NCBI GenBank assembly: GCA_016706225.1
Contig: JADJKB010000003.1
Location: 620,001-684,000, forward strand
Length of the DNA stretch: 64,000 nucleotides
From: Myxococcales bacterium
Lineage (GTDB): Bacteria; Myxococcota_A; Polyangia; Polyangiales; Polyangiaceae
Reading direction: 5' to 3'
The translations under genes were made by a program, and so were the position numbers. Positions 1-9,488 of this stretch are shown piece by piece. The notes under the pieces were generated by a model. That model had not been told where the DNA came from. It worked only from the letters and a program-made list of their open reading frames with translations, and did not search any database. Numbering within the stretch: position 1 is the stretch's first letter; the number at the start of each line of letters is the position of its first letter.

Positions 1-1156
1 CTGCATCGTAGAGCGCACGCGCCAGACCAAAGTCGGAGATCTTCACCTCCCCGGTGCGGGACAGGAGCACGTTAGCGGGGCTCATGTCGCGATGAATGAT
101 GCGCAGCGCGGCGCCATCCCCTCCACGGGCCCCTTCGTGAGAGTGCAAGAGGCCCGCGAGCACCTCCTGCCCGATGTGCGCGACCGTAGCCGGAGAGAGT
201 TGGTGGCCGGCCAGGGTCGAGCGCCGCATGAACGCCAACAAGGTCAGGCCGTCGACGTACTCCATCGCCAGAAAGTAGGTCTGCTCGACGCGCCCGAAGT
301 CGAACACCTGCACGATGTTCGGGTGCACCAGGCGCGCAGACAACTCGGCCTCACGTCGAAAAGCATCCACGAACTCGGGTTGTTCGGCCAGGTGCGGATG
401 AATGCGTTTGATGGCAACACGCCGTTCGAAGCCACCCTCTGGGCAGTAGAGGGCTTCGTGCACCGTCCCCATTCCGCCGGCCGCAATCTGACGAGTGACA
501 CGATACTTGCCGAACAGATCTTGTGCTCGGACATCGCTGTCCGCGCGGCCGATGGCGCGCCTCAGCCCGCGAGCCAGGAGCATGGCCAAAACTCCGGCAA
601 AGCTCAGCGACGTCGCCCGTGTGATCTGGGTGCCAACGGAGAAGAGCGGTTGGCTCGCGATCGCGGCCGGTAGCTCGCCCCGCGCGACCCAGAAGTAGAG
701 TGCCAGGAAGGCCACGCTGCTCGAGAGGCCCACGAGCAACGGTGTCAGCGGTCGTAGACGCGCGACGGCGGCGACGATCAGCGCGGAGAACAACATTGGC
801 GGGAGCCACGAGCCGAGTGCGTACGCGGCGCCCTGCACGCGCACGAGCAACAAGAGCGTGATCCACGGCAGCGAGCTCTCGACCAAGATCGAGCAAAGTG
901 CCACGACGGGGCCTGCCGCTCCGCGCTCGAGCGAGTACGCCGCCAGCGTGAACCAGGCAAAGAGCACGCCCGCCGTGAGGGCCGTCCACAAGCCCAGCGG
1001 TCGGGAGATCACCACCGCGACGACCAGGGCTCCGAGGGCACCGACCAAGGTCAGGACTTGCCAGACGCGAAGAACCGCCAGCTCGATTCGCCGGAGTTGC
1101 TCCCCAAGCGCCAGGTCCAGTGGTTCGCGCAGCGATGTGGACTCTTCCCCCGGCAC
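1..1156 (-). CDS. Ser/Thr protein kinase with N-terminal membrane domain (C-terminus beyond window)
   Basis: Membrane-anchored Hanks-type kinase, predicted to phosphorylate cytoplasmic targets. The visible 385 residues begin with about 200 residues of hydrophobic helices (roughly residues 30-200, five or six spans), followed by a kinase domain: glycine-rich loop IAAGGMGTVH near 224-233, lysine in VAIKR near 250, catalytic HRDMSPAN near 355-362 and DFG near 375. The reading frame is open to the first base of the window, so the kinase C-lobe lies outside. GTG at 1156 is the proposed start; TTG at 1174 is possible. The usual myxobacterial order (kinase first, membrane span second) is reversed, as in the gene at 29318. 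The gene diverges from the small lipoprotein gene at 1226. Confidence 0.85.
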   Translation of the reverse strand, partial: MPGEESTSLREPLDLALGEQLRRIELAVLRVWQVLTLVGALGALVVAVVISRPLGLWTALTAGVLFAWFTLAAYSLERGAAGPVVALCSILVESSLPWITLLLLVRVQGAAYALGSWLPPMLFSALIVAAVARLRPLTPLLVGLSSSVAFLALYFWVARGELPAAIASQPLFSVGTQITRATSLSFAGVLAMLLARGLRRAIGRADSDVRAQDLFGKYRVTRQIAAGGMGTVHEALYCPEGGFERRVAIKRIHPHLAEQPEFVDAFRREAELSARLVHPNIVQVFDFGRVEQTYFLAMEYVDGLTLLAFMRRSTLAGHQLSPATVAHIGQEVLAGLLHSHEGARGGDGAALRIIHRDMSPANVLLSRTGEVKISDFGLARALYDA

Positions 1157-1225
1157 GCCCCATCGTATCCGCAAATCGACGGGCCGGTCGCCTCCGTGGA
1201 CCGCGCCTTCGGCTATGCTCAGAGC

Positions 1226-1552
1226 ATGCGGGTGAGCGCCGCCGGCCTTCTTTTCCTATTACTCGTCGCCTGTTCGTCGTCCGAAGACGCGGGCTGCAAG
1301 AACGACAACGACTGCAAAGGCGATCGTGTGTGTGAAAGCGGTCAGTGTGTGAGCCCGGCCGCCGGGGGCAGCTCGGCCGGCGGCAGCGGGGGAAGCGGCG
1401 GATTCGGTGGGGGCGGGGGAACCAGCGTTGCGACCGGCGGCGTCGCGGGTTGCGGCGCCGAGTGCAAGACGTCGGCCGGTACGTGCTGCGCGGGACCCGG
1501 CGTGTGCGCGGCCGTCCCTCCGTGCCTCGGCAATCCGTGTTGCTCAGAGTGA
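1226..1552 (+). CDS. Small Cys-rich lipoprotein
   Basis: A 108-residue secreted lipoprotein of unknown role. It starts with a short positive region, a hydrophobic stretch and the lipobox LVAC (about residues 13-16), so the mature protein would be lipidated and membrane-anchored. A Cys cluster with pattern C-x5-DC-x5-C-x4-C follows, then a Gly/Ser linker and a second Cys-rich segment. The ATG at 1226 was chosen over an upstream in-frame ATG at 1058 because the signal peptide begins there. Such short Cys-plus-Gly-rich lipoproteins are common in Polyangia and rarely have an assigned function. Confidence 0.75.
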   Translation: MRVSAAGLLFLLLVACSSSEDAGCKNDNDCKGDRVCESGQCVSPAAGGSSAGGSGGSGGFGGGGGTSVATGGVAGCGAECKTSAGTCCAGPGVCAAVPPCLGNPCCSE

Positions 1553-1555
1553 AGC

Positions 1556-2104
1556 TCAAGCCGCCGCGTACCCGTTCGAGCTCGGATTGTCGCGGCTCTG
1601 CCAGAGACCGGCCGCTCGCGTCGCGAGCACCGTGCCCAAGCCGGTCGCGAGCAGCGCAAAGGTGATGAGATCACCGAGCCACGGGATGAGACCGACCACG
1701 AAAAAGGCCGCGATGCCGAAGGCCAGGTGCACGTAGCGGTTGGCGGTCCGGTGGCCGATCAAGGCCGCACCGAACGTCCGGAGCACGGCCACGACGCCGG
1801 CGTAGGCTCCAAACACGGCTGCAATCGCCAGAACCGCGGCAAACGGAATGCCAATGATGGTCACACACAGGGTGACCGCGAGCACACCGAGCGCGACGAA
1901 GCCCAAGAGCCCCAGCGCAAAGGCTCGCACGGGGCGCGCCGCAACCTCGAGCTCGAGTCGCTCCATACGGCTCTCCAAGAGCGCGATCAGCACGAGGCCG
2001 ACGACGAACAGGAACACGCTCCCCGAGAATGCCGAGCTGACCTCCTCGGCGAACCTGGAAAAGAAGGACGAGACTCCGTCAGCTTGTTCGATAAAAATTC
2101 GCAT
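1556..2104 (-). CDS. Small integral membrane protein
   Basis: A 182-residue protein with an amphipathic N-terminus and four hydrophobic segments (about residues 28-45, 63-85, 87-110 and 128-155), hence an inner-membrane protein with short loops. No catalytic motif is visible and I do not recognise a family with a defined function. It resembles general small multi-helix membrane proteins that accompany cell-envelope genes. The gene converges on the lipoprotein ending at 1552 with 3 bp between the stops. Its ATG at 2104 has 156 bp of non-coding sequence upstream. Confidence 0.7.
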   Translation of the reverse strand: MRIFIEQADGVSSFFSRFAEEVSSAFSGSVFLFVVGLVLIALLESRMERLELEVAARPVRAFALGLLGFVALGVLAVTLCVTIIGIPFAAVLAIAAVFGAYAGVVAVLRTFGAALIGHRTANRYVHLAFGIAAFFVVGLIPWLGDLITFALLATGLGTVLATRAAGLWQSRDNPSSNGYAAA

Positions 2105-2260
2105 GAACGCCTCCGCTCACGGCCTTTCGCCCGGGGGGCGCACTCTATTTCAAGCTTCGCAACCGCCAGGGGTCGGGGATGGACAAGTCCTCGACCTTTC
2201 GGGGACAATCGGCGGCCGCCACGTGGTGTGTTCGCTTGGTTCCGAGCTGGCTCCGATGAG

Positions 2261-4138
2261 CTAGTGCGCAGCGAGGTGAGCGCGCTCCAGCGTCTTGCCG
2301 AACACGACCCGTGCATCATCGAGGCGTGCCAGCGTGTAGGCGTATTGGCGTGCGCCCCCCTTTGCCAGAAGGCAGAGCACCGTCTGATCGAAGTGCGCCA
2401 ACTTCTGCTCGACCGCGCGGTCCGTGACCACGGCCCTTCCCAGCTCGTCGAGTACCTGCTCCAAGGCAGAGCAGACTCCCCCGTTCGCCGGCAGGACCAA
2501 CGGCGGCGCCCCCATGCAGCATCGGGCCCGAGCGACCGCAAATACGGCCAGCTCGTACCAGCTGAGGTGCGCCCACTCCTGCATGCTGACTGAAACACCC
2601 GCGCCCCGCCCCTTCACCACGGCGGCTTTCAACAGCTCCGCCCCCGCCCTTGGATCCACTTCCTTGCACAGGAAAGAGAGATCGGTGCCAACCACGAAGG
2701 TCGCGGGCGGAAACACCGGTGCCACACACGCCATGTCGAGCCCATCGCCTGGCTGAGCTCGGGCTGACCCGCCGGCCGACGACGCTGCCAGGGGAACCGG
2801 TTGCGCAACCGAGCTCGCCGGCTGCGCGGGATCTTTCGGAGGGATGACCGGGAGAGGAGCAGTCGGAGGAGCGGAGTCCCCGGGCCAAATCGCCGAGGCT
2901 GTGGGGGCGGCGCTCCGTCCGAGTTGTGCGGAGCGGCCCGACCACAGAGCCCCGGCCGCAACGATCACCACGACGCCGAGCCCAATGGCAAACCCGCGGA
3001 GCGGAGAGGCCTTGGCGACCGCTCGCTCCGGTTGGGTCTCGACGTCGTTGTGGTGCAAAGAAGGCGCAACCTCACCACGCTCTTCCAGATCGGCGATGCT
3101 CGGTGTCCTGAGCGCGGAGTTCGGGGCCTCCGACAGCGGCCGTCGCGCGGCGGTGAGCCAGCTCAGCGCCACGGATGCTCCGGTCACGTCGACGTCGACT
3201 CCGTTCTTCACGGCCCACTCCGCCAGCGCGGCCCCCAGCTCGCGCATGCTGCCCCAGCGTTCGTCGGCCTTCTTGGCCAGGCCCCGCTTCAAGATCCGCC
3301 AGAGCTCCTGATCCCCCGCGGCAAAGTTGAGCGTGGGCGCCGGTTCACCCTGCTGGATGGCCCAGAGGAGCGCGTTGTAGTTGTCCCCGACGAAGGGCAG
3401 CTGTCCGACGACGAGCTCGTACAAGATCACCGACACGGCCCAGACATCCGTGCGACCGTCGACATCACTGCGGCCCTGCGCTTGCTCGGGAGACATGTAC
3501 TCCGGGCTGCCGAGCACCGACCCATCTTGGGTGAGGCCACGAGCCAGGTCGTCGCGGCGCACTTTTGCGATGCCAAAGTCGACGACCTTCGGGATCACCG
3601 CGCCGGACTCGTCGGTGACGAGCACGATGTTCTCTGGCTTCAAGTCGCGGTGAACGACCCCCTTCGAGTGAGCTTCGGCGAGTGCACTGGCCACCGGCAG
3701 CAAGGTGGCCACGGCATTTGCGGCCGGCAGCCGCGCCTTGCGCTCCATCAGACGCCGAAGCGAGTCACCTCGCAAGACCTCCATCACAATGAACGGATCG
3801 CGGTGCTCCGTCTCACCGAAATCGAACACTCGCACGATGGAAGGGTGGTTGAGCCTAGCCGCCGCGCGGGCCTCTTGGAGCAGGCGCGCGGAGGCCTTTG
3901 GTGTCGCGCTCTCTCTCCGTATCAACTTCACACAGACATCGGCGTCCAACGTCAGGTTGCGTGCGAGCCACACGGAGCCCATCCCGCCCTCACCCACGAT
4001 GTTCGTCAGGCGATACTTGCCGCCAACGACATCGCCGGCGAAGTACTTTGGCGAGTCTTCTGTCACGGCAGACCCGCCGTCGCCAGAGTGGGCGGGCGGA
4101 CTTCTGGGCGGCGGTTTTACCAATGGCTCGGCCGTCAT
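2261..4138 (-). CDS. Ser/Thr protein kinase, kinase domain plus membrane anchor and extracytoplasmic tail
   Basis: PknB-like kinase of 625 residues. The cytoplasmic kinase domain spans about residues 40-310 with glycine loop GEGGMGSVW (49-57), catalytic lysine VKL (near 71), HRDLKPEN (163-170), DFG (187-189) and the SPEYMSPEQA activation segment. A single transmembrane helix lies near 385-405, followed by a Pro/Ala/Ser-rich linker and a roughly 150-residue Cys-containing C-terminal domain that would face the periplasm. The next gene upstream is another kinase (33 bp gap), so the two may be co-transcribed. All catalytic residues are present, so it should be active. Confidence 0.93.
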   Translation of the reverse strand: MTAEPLVKPPPRSPPAHSGDGGSAVTEDSPKYFAGDVVGGKYRLTNIVGEGGMGSVWLARNLTLDADVCVKLIRRESATPKASARLLQEARAAARLNHPSIVRVFDFGETEHRDPFIVMEVLRGDSLRRLMERKARLPAANAVATLLPVASALAEAHSKGVVHRDLKPENIVLVTDESGAVIPKVVDFGIAKVRRDDLARGLTQDGSVLGSPEYMSPEQAQGRSDVDGRTDVWAVSVILYELVVGQLPFVGDNYNALLWAIQQGEPAPTLNFAAGDQELWRILKRGLAKKADERWGSMRELGAALAEWAVKNGVDVDVTGASVALSWLTAARRPLSEAPNSALRTPSIADLEERGEVAPSLHHNDVETQPERAVAKASPLRGFAIGLGVVVIVAAGALWSGRSAQLGRSAAPTASAIWPGDSAPPTAPLPVIPPKDPAQPASSVAQPVPLAASSAGGSARAQPGDGLDMACVAPVFPPATFVVGTDLSFLCKEVDPRAGAELLKAAVVKGRGAGVSVSMQEWAHLSWYELAVFAVARARCCMGAPPLVLPANGGVCSALEQVLDELGRAVVTDRAVEQKLAHFDQTVLCLLAKGGARQYAYTLARLDDARVVFGKTLERAHLAAH

Positions 4139-4171
4139 GTTAGCGCAGGTGCGCGCATGCGGCCGAATGCG

Positions 4172-5752
4172 CTATGCGCCGCGACGCGACAGGAGCTCCG
4201 CCTGGATCCTGATGGCCTGGTGGGGGCTCTCGCGGGCGGAAACGATGGCTCGGCCCGCCGCCTCGGTGCCCATCTTGCTCAAGATATCGAGTAGAACCAG
4301 CGCGAACTCCGGCTCCGCCTCGAGCAACAGCTGAGCCATTGGCTCCTCGTAACCGCGCCCCGTTCGCGCGACGTAGGTCACCAGCAACTCCTTCAGTTTG
4401 CCTTCTGCGATGCCACCGAGGGCCTCGAGTGCCACCCCGGCGTGGGCATCCCCGAGCGCGTCGAGCACCAGTGTCAGGGCTTGGACCGCCGCGGCCGGGT
4501 CGACCCCCGGGCGTCCCGCGTTGGCGAGCAGTTGCCCGAGCGCTCGGGTCGACACCACCGCCGTCGCAAAAGCTCGCCTCGCCCCGGGATCTTCCCGCCC
4601 CACCGCCACGTCTAGCTCGTGAAAGAGCGAGAGGATGAGCGCGAGGGCCGCGTCCGGCGAGTTGGATGCCAGGCGCCGAAGACCAGCCCGCACCGCCTCG
4701 GTCACGCGGGATGGCTCGCCCTTGGCTTCGGCCCGCCGGTACGCACCAATCACGGACCGCGCAAAACTCTGGTCGACGATGGACTCGGCAGCCACGCGCG
4801 CCGTGAGGTCGGCGGGCGAGAGTGACCGCGGCATCGACGACGGAGGTGAATCCACCATTCTGCGCACCGATTCCGGCGGGGCCTCGGGCACGATCAACAG
4901 GCGCTGGACCGCCGCCCGCATCGCGCCGGCGTCGGCGAAACGTGCGCTCGAGTCGAACGCCAGCGCGGTGTCCACGATCTGGCACAGCTCGGGCACGGCG
5001 CTCATGACACTGGCAAGGGCCGGCGCCCGCTGGGTTGCCGCACGAATCAACATCTCGTTCCCGACGAAGTCCCCGTGCACCTGGCGGCCGGTGAGCAACG
5101 TGAACAGAATCGCCCCGACGGACCAGATGTCGACGCGGGCATCGACCTGTGACCAGCGCCCCAGCGCTTGCTCCGGAGCCATGAAGCTCGGGGTCCCCAT
5201 GACCGTCCCCTCGTGGGTGTGCCCGGCATTGCGCCCGTGCTCGCGCAGCCGCGCGATGCCGAAGTCCAGCACTTTGACCACGCTGGCTTCCGTCAAGAAA
5301 ATGTTCTCCGGCTTCAGGTCCCGGTGCACGATCCCGAGTGAGTGCGCGCGCTCGAGCACAGCCAGGATTCCGTCGGTGATCCAGAGTGCGTCAACGAGCG
5401 GCACTTTGCCGCGATGTTGTTCGATCAGCACGTCGAGGGACGCACCGATGAGCAGGTCCATCACCAGGTATTGCTCGTCTTGCTCGCTCACTCCGTCCTC
5501 GATCACCCGGACGATGCCCGGGTGATCGATGGTGTTCCCGATGTACGCCTCTTGCTCGAAGCGCGCCCGGATGGTCGGGTGTGACGCCCAGGCCGAGTGC
5601 AAGACCTTGGCGGCAGCGACCAACTCCCCTGCACGTGCCGAATAGACCGCGGCGGAGGCTCCAATACCGAGAAGCCGCCCGAGCTTCCATTTCCCGTTCA
5701 GCAACCTCCCCACGCGGGCTTCGCACTCGGCGATGATCTTGGCCTCGTCCAT
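4172..5752 (-). CDS. Soluble Ser/Thr protein kinase with helical C-terminal region
   Basis: Kinase of 526 residues without an evident membrane segment. The glycine loop is atypical (GIGASAAVY), but AAAKVL, HRDLKPEN, DFGIAR and the GTPSFMAPEQA activation loop are intact, so catalysis is plausible. The C-terminal 200 residues are Ala/Leu-rich and helical, with repeated 30-40 residue units reminiscent of HEAT-type solenoids, a likely docking surface. It is the upstream member of a kinase pair with the gene ending at 2261. ATG at 5752 opens a compact N-terminus directly before the kinase fold. Confidence 0.9.
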   Translation of the reverse strand: MDEAKIIAECEARVGRLLNGKWKLGRLLGIGASAAVYSARAGELVAAAKVLHSAWASHPTIRARFEQEAYIGNTIDHPGIVRVIEDGVSEQDEQYLVMDLLIGASLDVLIEQHRGKVPLVDALWITDGILAVLERAHSLGIVHRDLKPENIFLTEASVVKVLDFGIARLREHGRNAGHTHEGTVMGTPSFMAPEQALGRWSQVDARVDIWSVGAILFTLLTGRQVHGDFVGNEMLIRAATQRAPALASVMSAVPELCQIVDTALAFDSSARFADAGAMRAAVQRLLIVPEAPPESVRRMVDSPPSSMPRSLSPADLTARVAAESIVDQSFARSVIGAYRRAEAKGEPSRVTEAVRAGLRRLASNSPDAALALILSLFHELDVAVGREDPGARRAFATAVVSTRALGQLLANAGRPGVDPAAAVQALTLVLDALGDAHAGVALEALGGIAEGKLKELLVTYVARTGRGYEEPMAQLLLEAEPEFALVLLDILSKMGTEAAGRAIVSARESPHQAIRIQAELLSRRGA

Positions 5753-5803
5753 GGGGAAAATCAGCGTACTGACCTCCTGGCCCGCCGGGCAGTCTTTTCG
5801 GCC

Positions 5804-7333
5804 CTACACGCCATCGCCCGTCAGCTCCCGGTACAAGCGGGCGCCGGCACCGATCGTACCCGCGACACTCGGGAAGCCCGCGGTCGCGCCAACCATCCAG
5901 AGGTTGTCGAGGGAAGTCCGGTAGGGGCGTCGCTCGGGCCCCACGTGACGTGGAGTCAGCCGCGCGCCGTAGGCGTTCCCCTCGGGCGCGCCGCAGTAGC
6001 GCTCGTTGGTCGGCCCGGTACCGGTGAGCCTGAGCTCGAGGTGGCGCCGCAGGTTCGGGACGAACTCGGCCTCGAGAATGTCGAGGACGTCCTCCCGAAT
6101 GCGATTCTTGGCCAGGTAATACGCCCGCCGGTCGTCGCGGCGGAGGCGTGCAAAATGTCCGTAGTCGCAGGCCGTAGCGACCTCCAAGATCTGGCGTCCG
6201 GGCGGACAGATCCCGGGCTCGTCGGAGTGAAGAGTCGGCGTGGAGAGGAAGAGCCAGGGATTGGTCAGGTCGTTGGCCAGCAGCTGATCGTCGTAGATGC
6301 GGTTCAAATCGGGGTGCGGGTAACGCCACACGTTGTACGAGCCGAAACCATATTCACGCAGATCGAGCCCAGAGAGCACGAGGTACATGCTGAACGTGCT
6401 CGCAGAGTACTCGTAGTCCAGGCGGCGCTGGTCCGCCCGGCTTGGCTGCCACCCCCCCGCGAGCGCAGCCGTGCGCCTGGGATCGATGTTGGAGATGAAG
6501 CGCTCAGCAGTGAAACTGGTGCCGTCTGTGGTGCTGACGGAGGTGACTCGCCCGTTCGAGACGTGGATGCGCTCGACCTTGCGGCCGAGCAGCAGCTCCG
6601 AACCCGGCGCACCCCGGATGACACCGGCGATGCTCTCGACGAACTGGTGGTAGTGGAAGCGCGGGTAGTACGCGCCGCGGTCGTATCCGCACACCAGTGC
6701 GACATGCAACAGCAGCGAGACGTCGCGTGGAGGCAGCAAGTAGTCGCCGCTCTGCCCAGCGAGAATCGCTCGCACCAGGTTGGGCATGCGCACCCGATCG
6801 AACAGCTGTTCGAGTGTTGCGTGTCGATACCGCAGCAGGTGACGGAACCGGTAGCCTGAGCCGAGCAGGGTCCAGGGAGTGATGCGGTCCGGCAGCTCGT
6901 CGCTGCGCGTCAGCTCCTCGTCGATGGCGGCGATCACCTGGAAGTAGCGCCGGATCGGCAGCTCCGCCCCGGGAAATCGCTGGAGCAGGCGCTCCCGAAA
7001 CTTCGACAGCCCGTTCGGGATCCGGAAGCGCTCGCCGGCGACGACCACGTGATCGAAGCCTTCCGGATCCAGGCGCACGAACGGCACCTGCGCGACCAGG
7101 CCGAGCTTGGCCAAGACGGAGTGCACGCCCTCCCCCTCTCCGCAGCCGAAGATGTAATGAACCTGCGCGCAGAAACGCTGACCGCGAACCTCGAAGGTGT
7201 GCGCGTATCCTCCAGGGACGTCGTGAGCCTCGAGCACCAGCACGCGACGCCCGCTCCGCGCCAGGAGCGCCGCGACGCTCAGCCCGCCCATGCCCGCACC
7301 GAGCACGATGTCGTCGAAATGAGGCACGCTCAC
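5804..7333 (-). CDS. FAD-dependent phytoene desaturase/retinol saturase-like oxidoreductase
   Basis: A 509-residue flavoprotein of the CrtI/carotene isomerase/retinol 13,14-reductase superfamily. The N-terminal dinucleotide-binding motif is GAGMGGLSVAALLARSG (about residues 13-29), followed by the EAHDVPGG segment typical of this group; the C-terminal FAD-contact region ends in VGATAGFPSVAGTIGAGA. Relatives saturate, desaturate or isomerise polyene or lipid substrates, and the substrate here cannot be inferred. The start is GTG at 7333. It lies 61 bp downstream of the marR-like gene on the same strand, suggesting MarR control, but no operator was recognised. Confidence 0.85.
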   Translation of the reverse strand: MSVPHFDDIVLGAGMGGLSVAALLARSGRRVLVLEAHDVPGGYAHTFEVRGQRFCAQVHYIFGCGEGEGVHSVLAKLGLVAQVPFVRLDPEGFDHVVVAGERFRIPNGLSKFRERLLQRFPGAELPIRRYFQVIAAIDEELTRSDELPDRITPWTLLGSGYRFRHLLRYRHATLEQLFDRVRMPNLVRAILAGQSGDYLLPPRDVSLLLHVALVCGYDRGAYYPRFHYHQFVESIAGVIRGAPGSELLLGRKVERIHVSNGRVTSVSTTDGTSFTAERFISNIDPRRTAALAGGWQPSRADQRRLDYEYSASTFSMYLVLSGLDLREYGFGSYNVWRYPHPDLNRIYDDQLLANDLTNPWLFLSTPTLHSDEPGICPPGRQILEVATACDYGHFARLRRDDRRAYYLAKNRIREDVLDILEAEFVPNLRRHLELRLTGTGPTNERYCGAPEGNAYGARLTPRHVGPERRPYRTSLDNLWMVGATAGFPSVAGTIGAGARLYRELTGDGV

Positions 7334-7394
7334 AGCCTCTGGACGCGCCGCTCGCGGGCCTCGCCCGCTTCGAGTCGACGAGCCGGACTCATGT

Positions 7395-7940
7395 TCAGCG
7401 AGGTCGCGGTCGAGCGCGTTTCTTGGCGCGGCGAGCGGGGGGCTTCACGCCTTGATTCTGAGAATCGAGCGCGGCGTGCACGGCAGTGAGCACCTCGCGA
7501 GCCGCGGCGATCTTCGCCGCGGGTAGGCCCGCAAGCGCGCCGCGCACCGCGTCCTCGACCGTCCCCGCGCGCATGCCGTCCACTGCGGCGCCCTTCGCCG
7601 ACAAACGGAAGAGGGCACGGCGCCCGTCCGCGGGATCGTGACGACGCTGAAGCAGCCCGGCTCGCTCCAGGCGATGAAGCACGCCGGTGAGCGTGCTCGG
7701 GTGCACATGCAGCAACTCGGCGAGCGATCCGGCGGAGGTGTTGGGAAATCGGCCGACCATCCGCAGGACCAGCCGCTGTGGCCCGGTTACCCCCGCAACC
7801 GCCAACAGCCGCTTGGATGCCGAGCGGAGCGAGTGGTCGACCCCCCAGAGCACGCGCATGAAGGTGAGCACCTCACCCAGAGCGCCCGCCGACTTGTGGA
7901 TGTCGAGTTTCCCTGAGGTTAGCTTTGATGCCGGCGGCAA
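7395..7940 (-). CDS. MarR-family transcriptional regulator
   Basis: A 181-residue winged-helix regulator. The recognition region SLAELLHVHPSTLTGVLHRLERAGLLQRR (about 84-112) followed by the wing DPADGRRALFRLS is the classic MarR pattern. The C-terminus is unusually basic (ending KKRARPRPR). The start is a TTG at 7940. Transcribed divergently from the antiporter gene at 8057, it shares a 116-bp intergenic region containing a strong inverted repeat that could be its operator. MarR proteins usually control adjacent transport or redox genes, so the antiporter and the flavoenzyme are candidate targets (inference). Confidence 0.88.
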   Translation of the reverse strand: MPPASKLTSGKLDIHKSAGALGEVLTFMRVLWGVDHSLRSASKRLLAVAGVTGPQRLVLRMVGRFPNTSAGSLAELLHVHPSTLTGVLHRLERAGLLQRRHDPADGRRALFRLSAKGAAVDGMRAGTVEDAVRGALAGLPAAKIAAAREVLTAVHAALDSQNQGVKPPARRAKKRARPRPR

Positions 7941-8008
7941 GGTGCCCAGACGCTATCACAGCGTCGGACACGGAGCGATCCAGAGCAAGGACGTGCCCAG
8001 AGCCGCAC

Positions 8009-8043
8009 TCGGGGATAGCATCCCGCCCAGATGCAATCCCCGA
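8009..8043. promoter_or_regulatory. Inverted repeat between marR-like and antiporter genes
   Basis: Two 14-bp arms (8009-8022 and 8030-8043, left arm TCGGGGATAGCATC) pair with a single mismatch around a 7-bp loop. The dyad ends 13 bp before the antiporter start codon. It could be a MarR operator or an RNA hairpin in the antiporter leader that affects translation; the sequence alone does not decide. Confidence 0.5.
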
Positions 8044-8056
8044 GGTCGAACCGACC

Positions 8057-9475
8057 ATGAACGTCGCGCCCTTCCTGCTGGCGGTGGCCGGCATCTTCTT
8101 GATCGGCGCCGCGGGTGAAGCGGTGTTCCGGCGCACGAACGTGCCGGATGTCATCTGGCTGATCCTGGTGGGCATCTTGCTCGGGCCAATCTTGCACTTC
8201 GTCACCCGGGAGAACCTGACGCAGATCGCCCCGTACTTCGCCGCGGTCACCCTGGTCATCGTTTTGTTCGAGGGGGGCAGCAAGCTCGATCTCGCCGACG
8301 TGTCCAGGGCAGCCCCTCGCTCCGCGTTGCTGGCCCTTTGCACCTTCACACTTGCCGTCTCCCTCGTCGCTCTGGTGAGCATGGGTGCCAAATGGGTGGG
8401 CTGGTTGTCTCCCGAGTGGACGTGGACACACGGCCTCTTGCTCGGCGCAATTCTGGGCGGCTCCAGCTCGATCATCATCATGCCGGCCATGCAGCAGGCG
8501 AAGGTCGACGCGAAGATCGCTAGCTTGGTCGGCCTCGAGTCCGCCTTCACCGACGCCTTCTGTGTGGTCGCGGCCAGTGCTTTGATCGACATCCTGTCAA
8601 TCAAAGCAACGCCTGGTCAGTCCCCGGCCGCAGCGCTCCTGACCTCGTTCGGCATCGGAGCCGGAATCGGAGCCGTTTCCGGCGGCACTTGGCTGCTGAT
8701 CTTGCGCTTCATTCGTGACAGCGAGCACGCCTATCCGATCACACTCTCATCGTTGATCGTTCTCTACGTGGCGATCGACCATGCCGGCGGAAGCGCCGCT
8801 CTGGGCATCTTGACCTTTGCCGTCATCGTCGGAAACGCCAAGAGCATCAGCGAGAAGGTGGGGCTCGTGGGGCAGCGGGGGCTCGGTCGGGATGTGCGTG
8901 GTTTTCACACGCAGATGGCATTCATCATCAAGTCGTTCTTTTTCACGTTCATCGGCGCAATGCTGGGGCCGCCGTTCGGGCTGCTCGTCCTCGGCGTCCT
9001 GATCGGACTGTTGCTCTTTGCGATCCGAATTCCCGGTGTGGGACTGGCGACGCTCGGCACCGGCTTCACTCGGTCGGAGAAGCGACTGGTCGCCGTTTCG
9101 CTACCGCGTGGCATGGCCGCCGGTGTGCTGGCCACGTTGCCCGCCGCAGCCGGAGTGCCCGGGACCGAGAACCTCCCGACGCCGGTGTTCGCCGCGGTCT
9201 TCACCACTATTCTGACCTTCGCCGTGGGGTTCCCGCTGGCCCGGCGCGGGCTCCCCACGCCGGTTGCTGGCGAAGCCACACCCGAGAGTGCGGCACCGGA
9301 ATGGCTGGCCGAATCCCTCCCCGCCCCGCCGGTTGCGCCGATCGCGCCGGCGTCCCCAAACCTCACGCTGCCGCTGCCCCAGCCGGCTCCCGACCCGAGC
9401 GGGGCTGGCGCAGAGCCGGCGCCGCTCGGCGAAGTCAGCGCTCCCGCTGGCCCGAAGGAGTCGCCGACCGAGTGA
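8057..9475 (+). CDS. Cation/proton antiporter, CPA1-like
   Basis: Integral membrane antiporter of 472 residues with about twelve hydrophobic segments. The pair of motifs GGSSSIIIMPAM and LESAFTDAF corresponds to the central CPA-fold region, where the ES-x2-(N/T)D motif carries the ion-binding Asp; such proteins exchange Na+ or K+ for H+ across the inner membrane. A Pro/Ala-rich tail of about 65 residues follows the last helix. ATG at 8057 was chosen because the first transmembrane helix begins within ten residues; an earlier in-frame ATG at 7925 would add a non-membrane leader that overlaps the marR-like start. Confidence 0.9.
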   Translation: MNVAPFLLAVAGIFLIGAAGEAVFRRTNVPDVIWLILVGILLGPILHFVTRENLTQIAPYFAAVTLVIVLFEGGSKLDLADVSRAAPRSALLALCTFTLAVSLVALVSMGAKWVGWLSPEWTWTHGLLLGAILGGSSSIIIMPAMQQAKVDAKIASLVGLESAFTDAFCVVAASALIDILSIKATPGQSPAAALLTSFGIGAGIGAVSGGTWLLILRFIRDSEHAYPITLSSLIVLYVAIDHAGGSAALGILTFAVIVGNAKSISEKVGLVGQRGLGRDVRGFHTQMAFIIKSFFFTFIGAMLGPPFGLLVLGVLIGLLLFAIRIPGVGLATLGTGFTRSEKRLVAVSLPRGMAAGVLATLPAAAGVPGTENLPTPVFAAVFTTILTFAVGFPLARRGLPTPVAGEATPESAAPEWLAESLPAPPVAPIAPASPNLTLPLPQPAPDPSGAGAEPAPLGEVSAPAGPKESPTE

Positions 9476-9488
9476 CCGGTGCGCTGCC

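Noticed and set aside
1058..1225. Upstream N-terminal extension of the small lipoprotein
   Set aside because: It overlaps the divergent kinase start, and the signal peptide begins at 1226.
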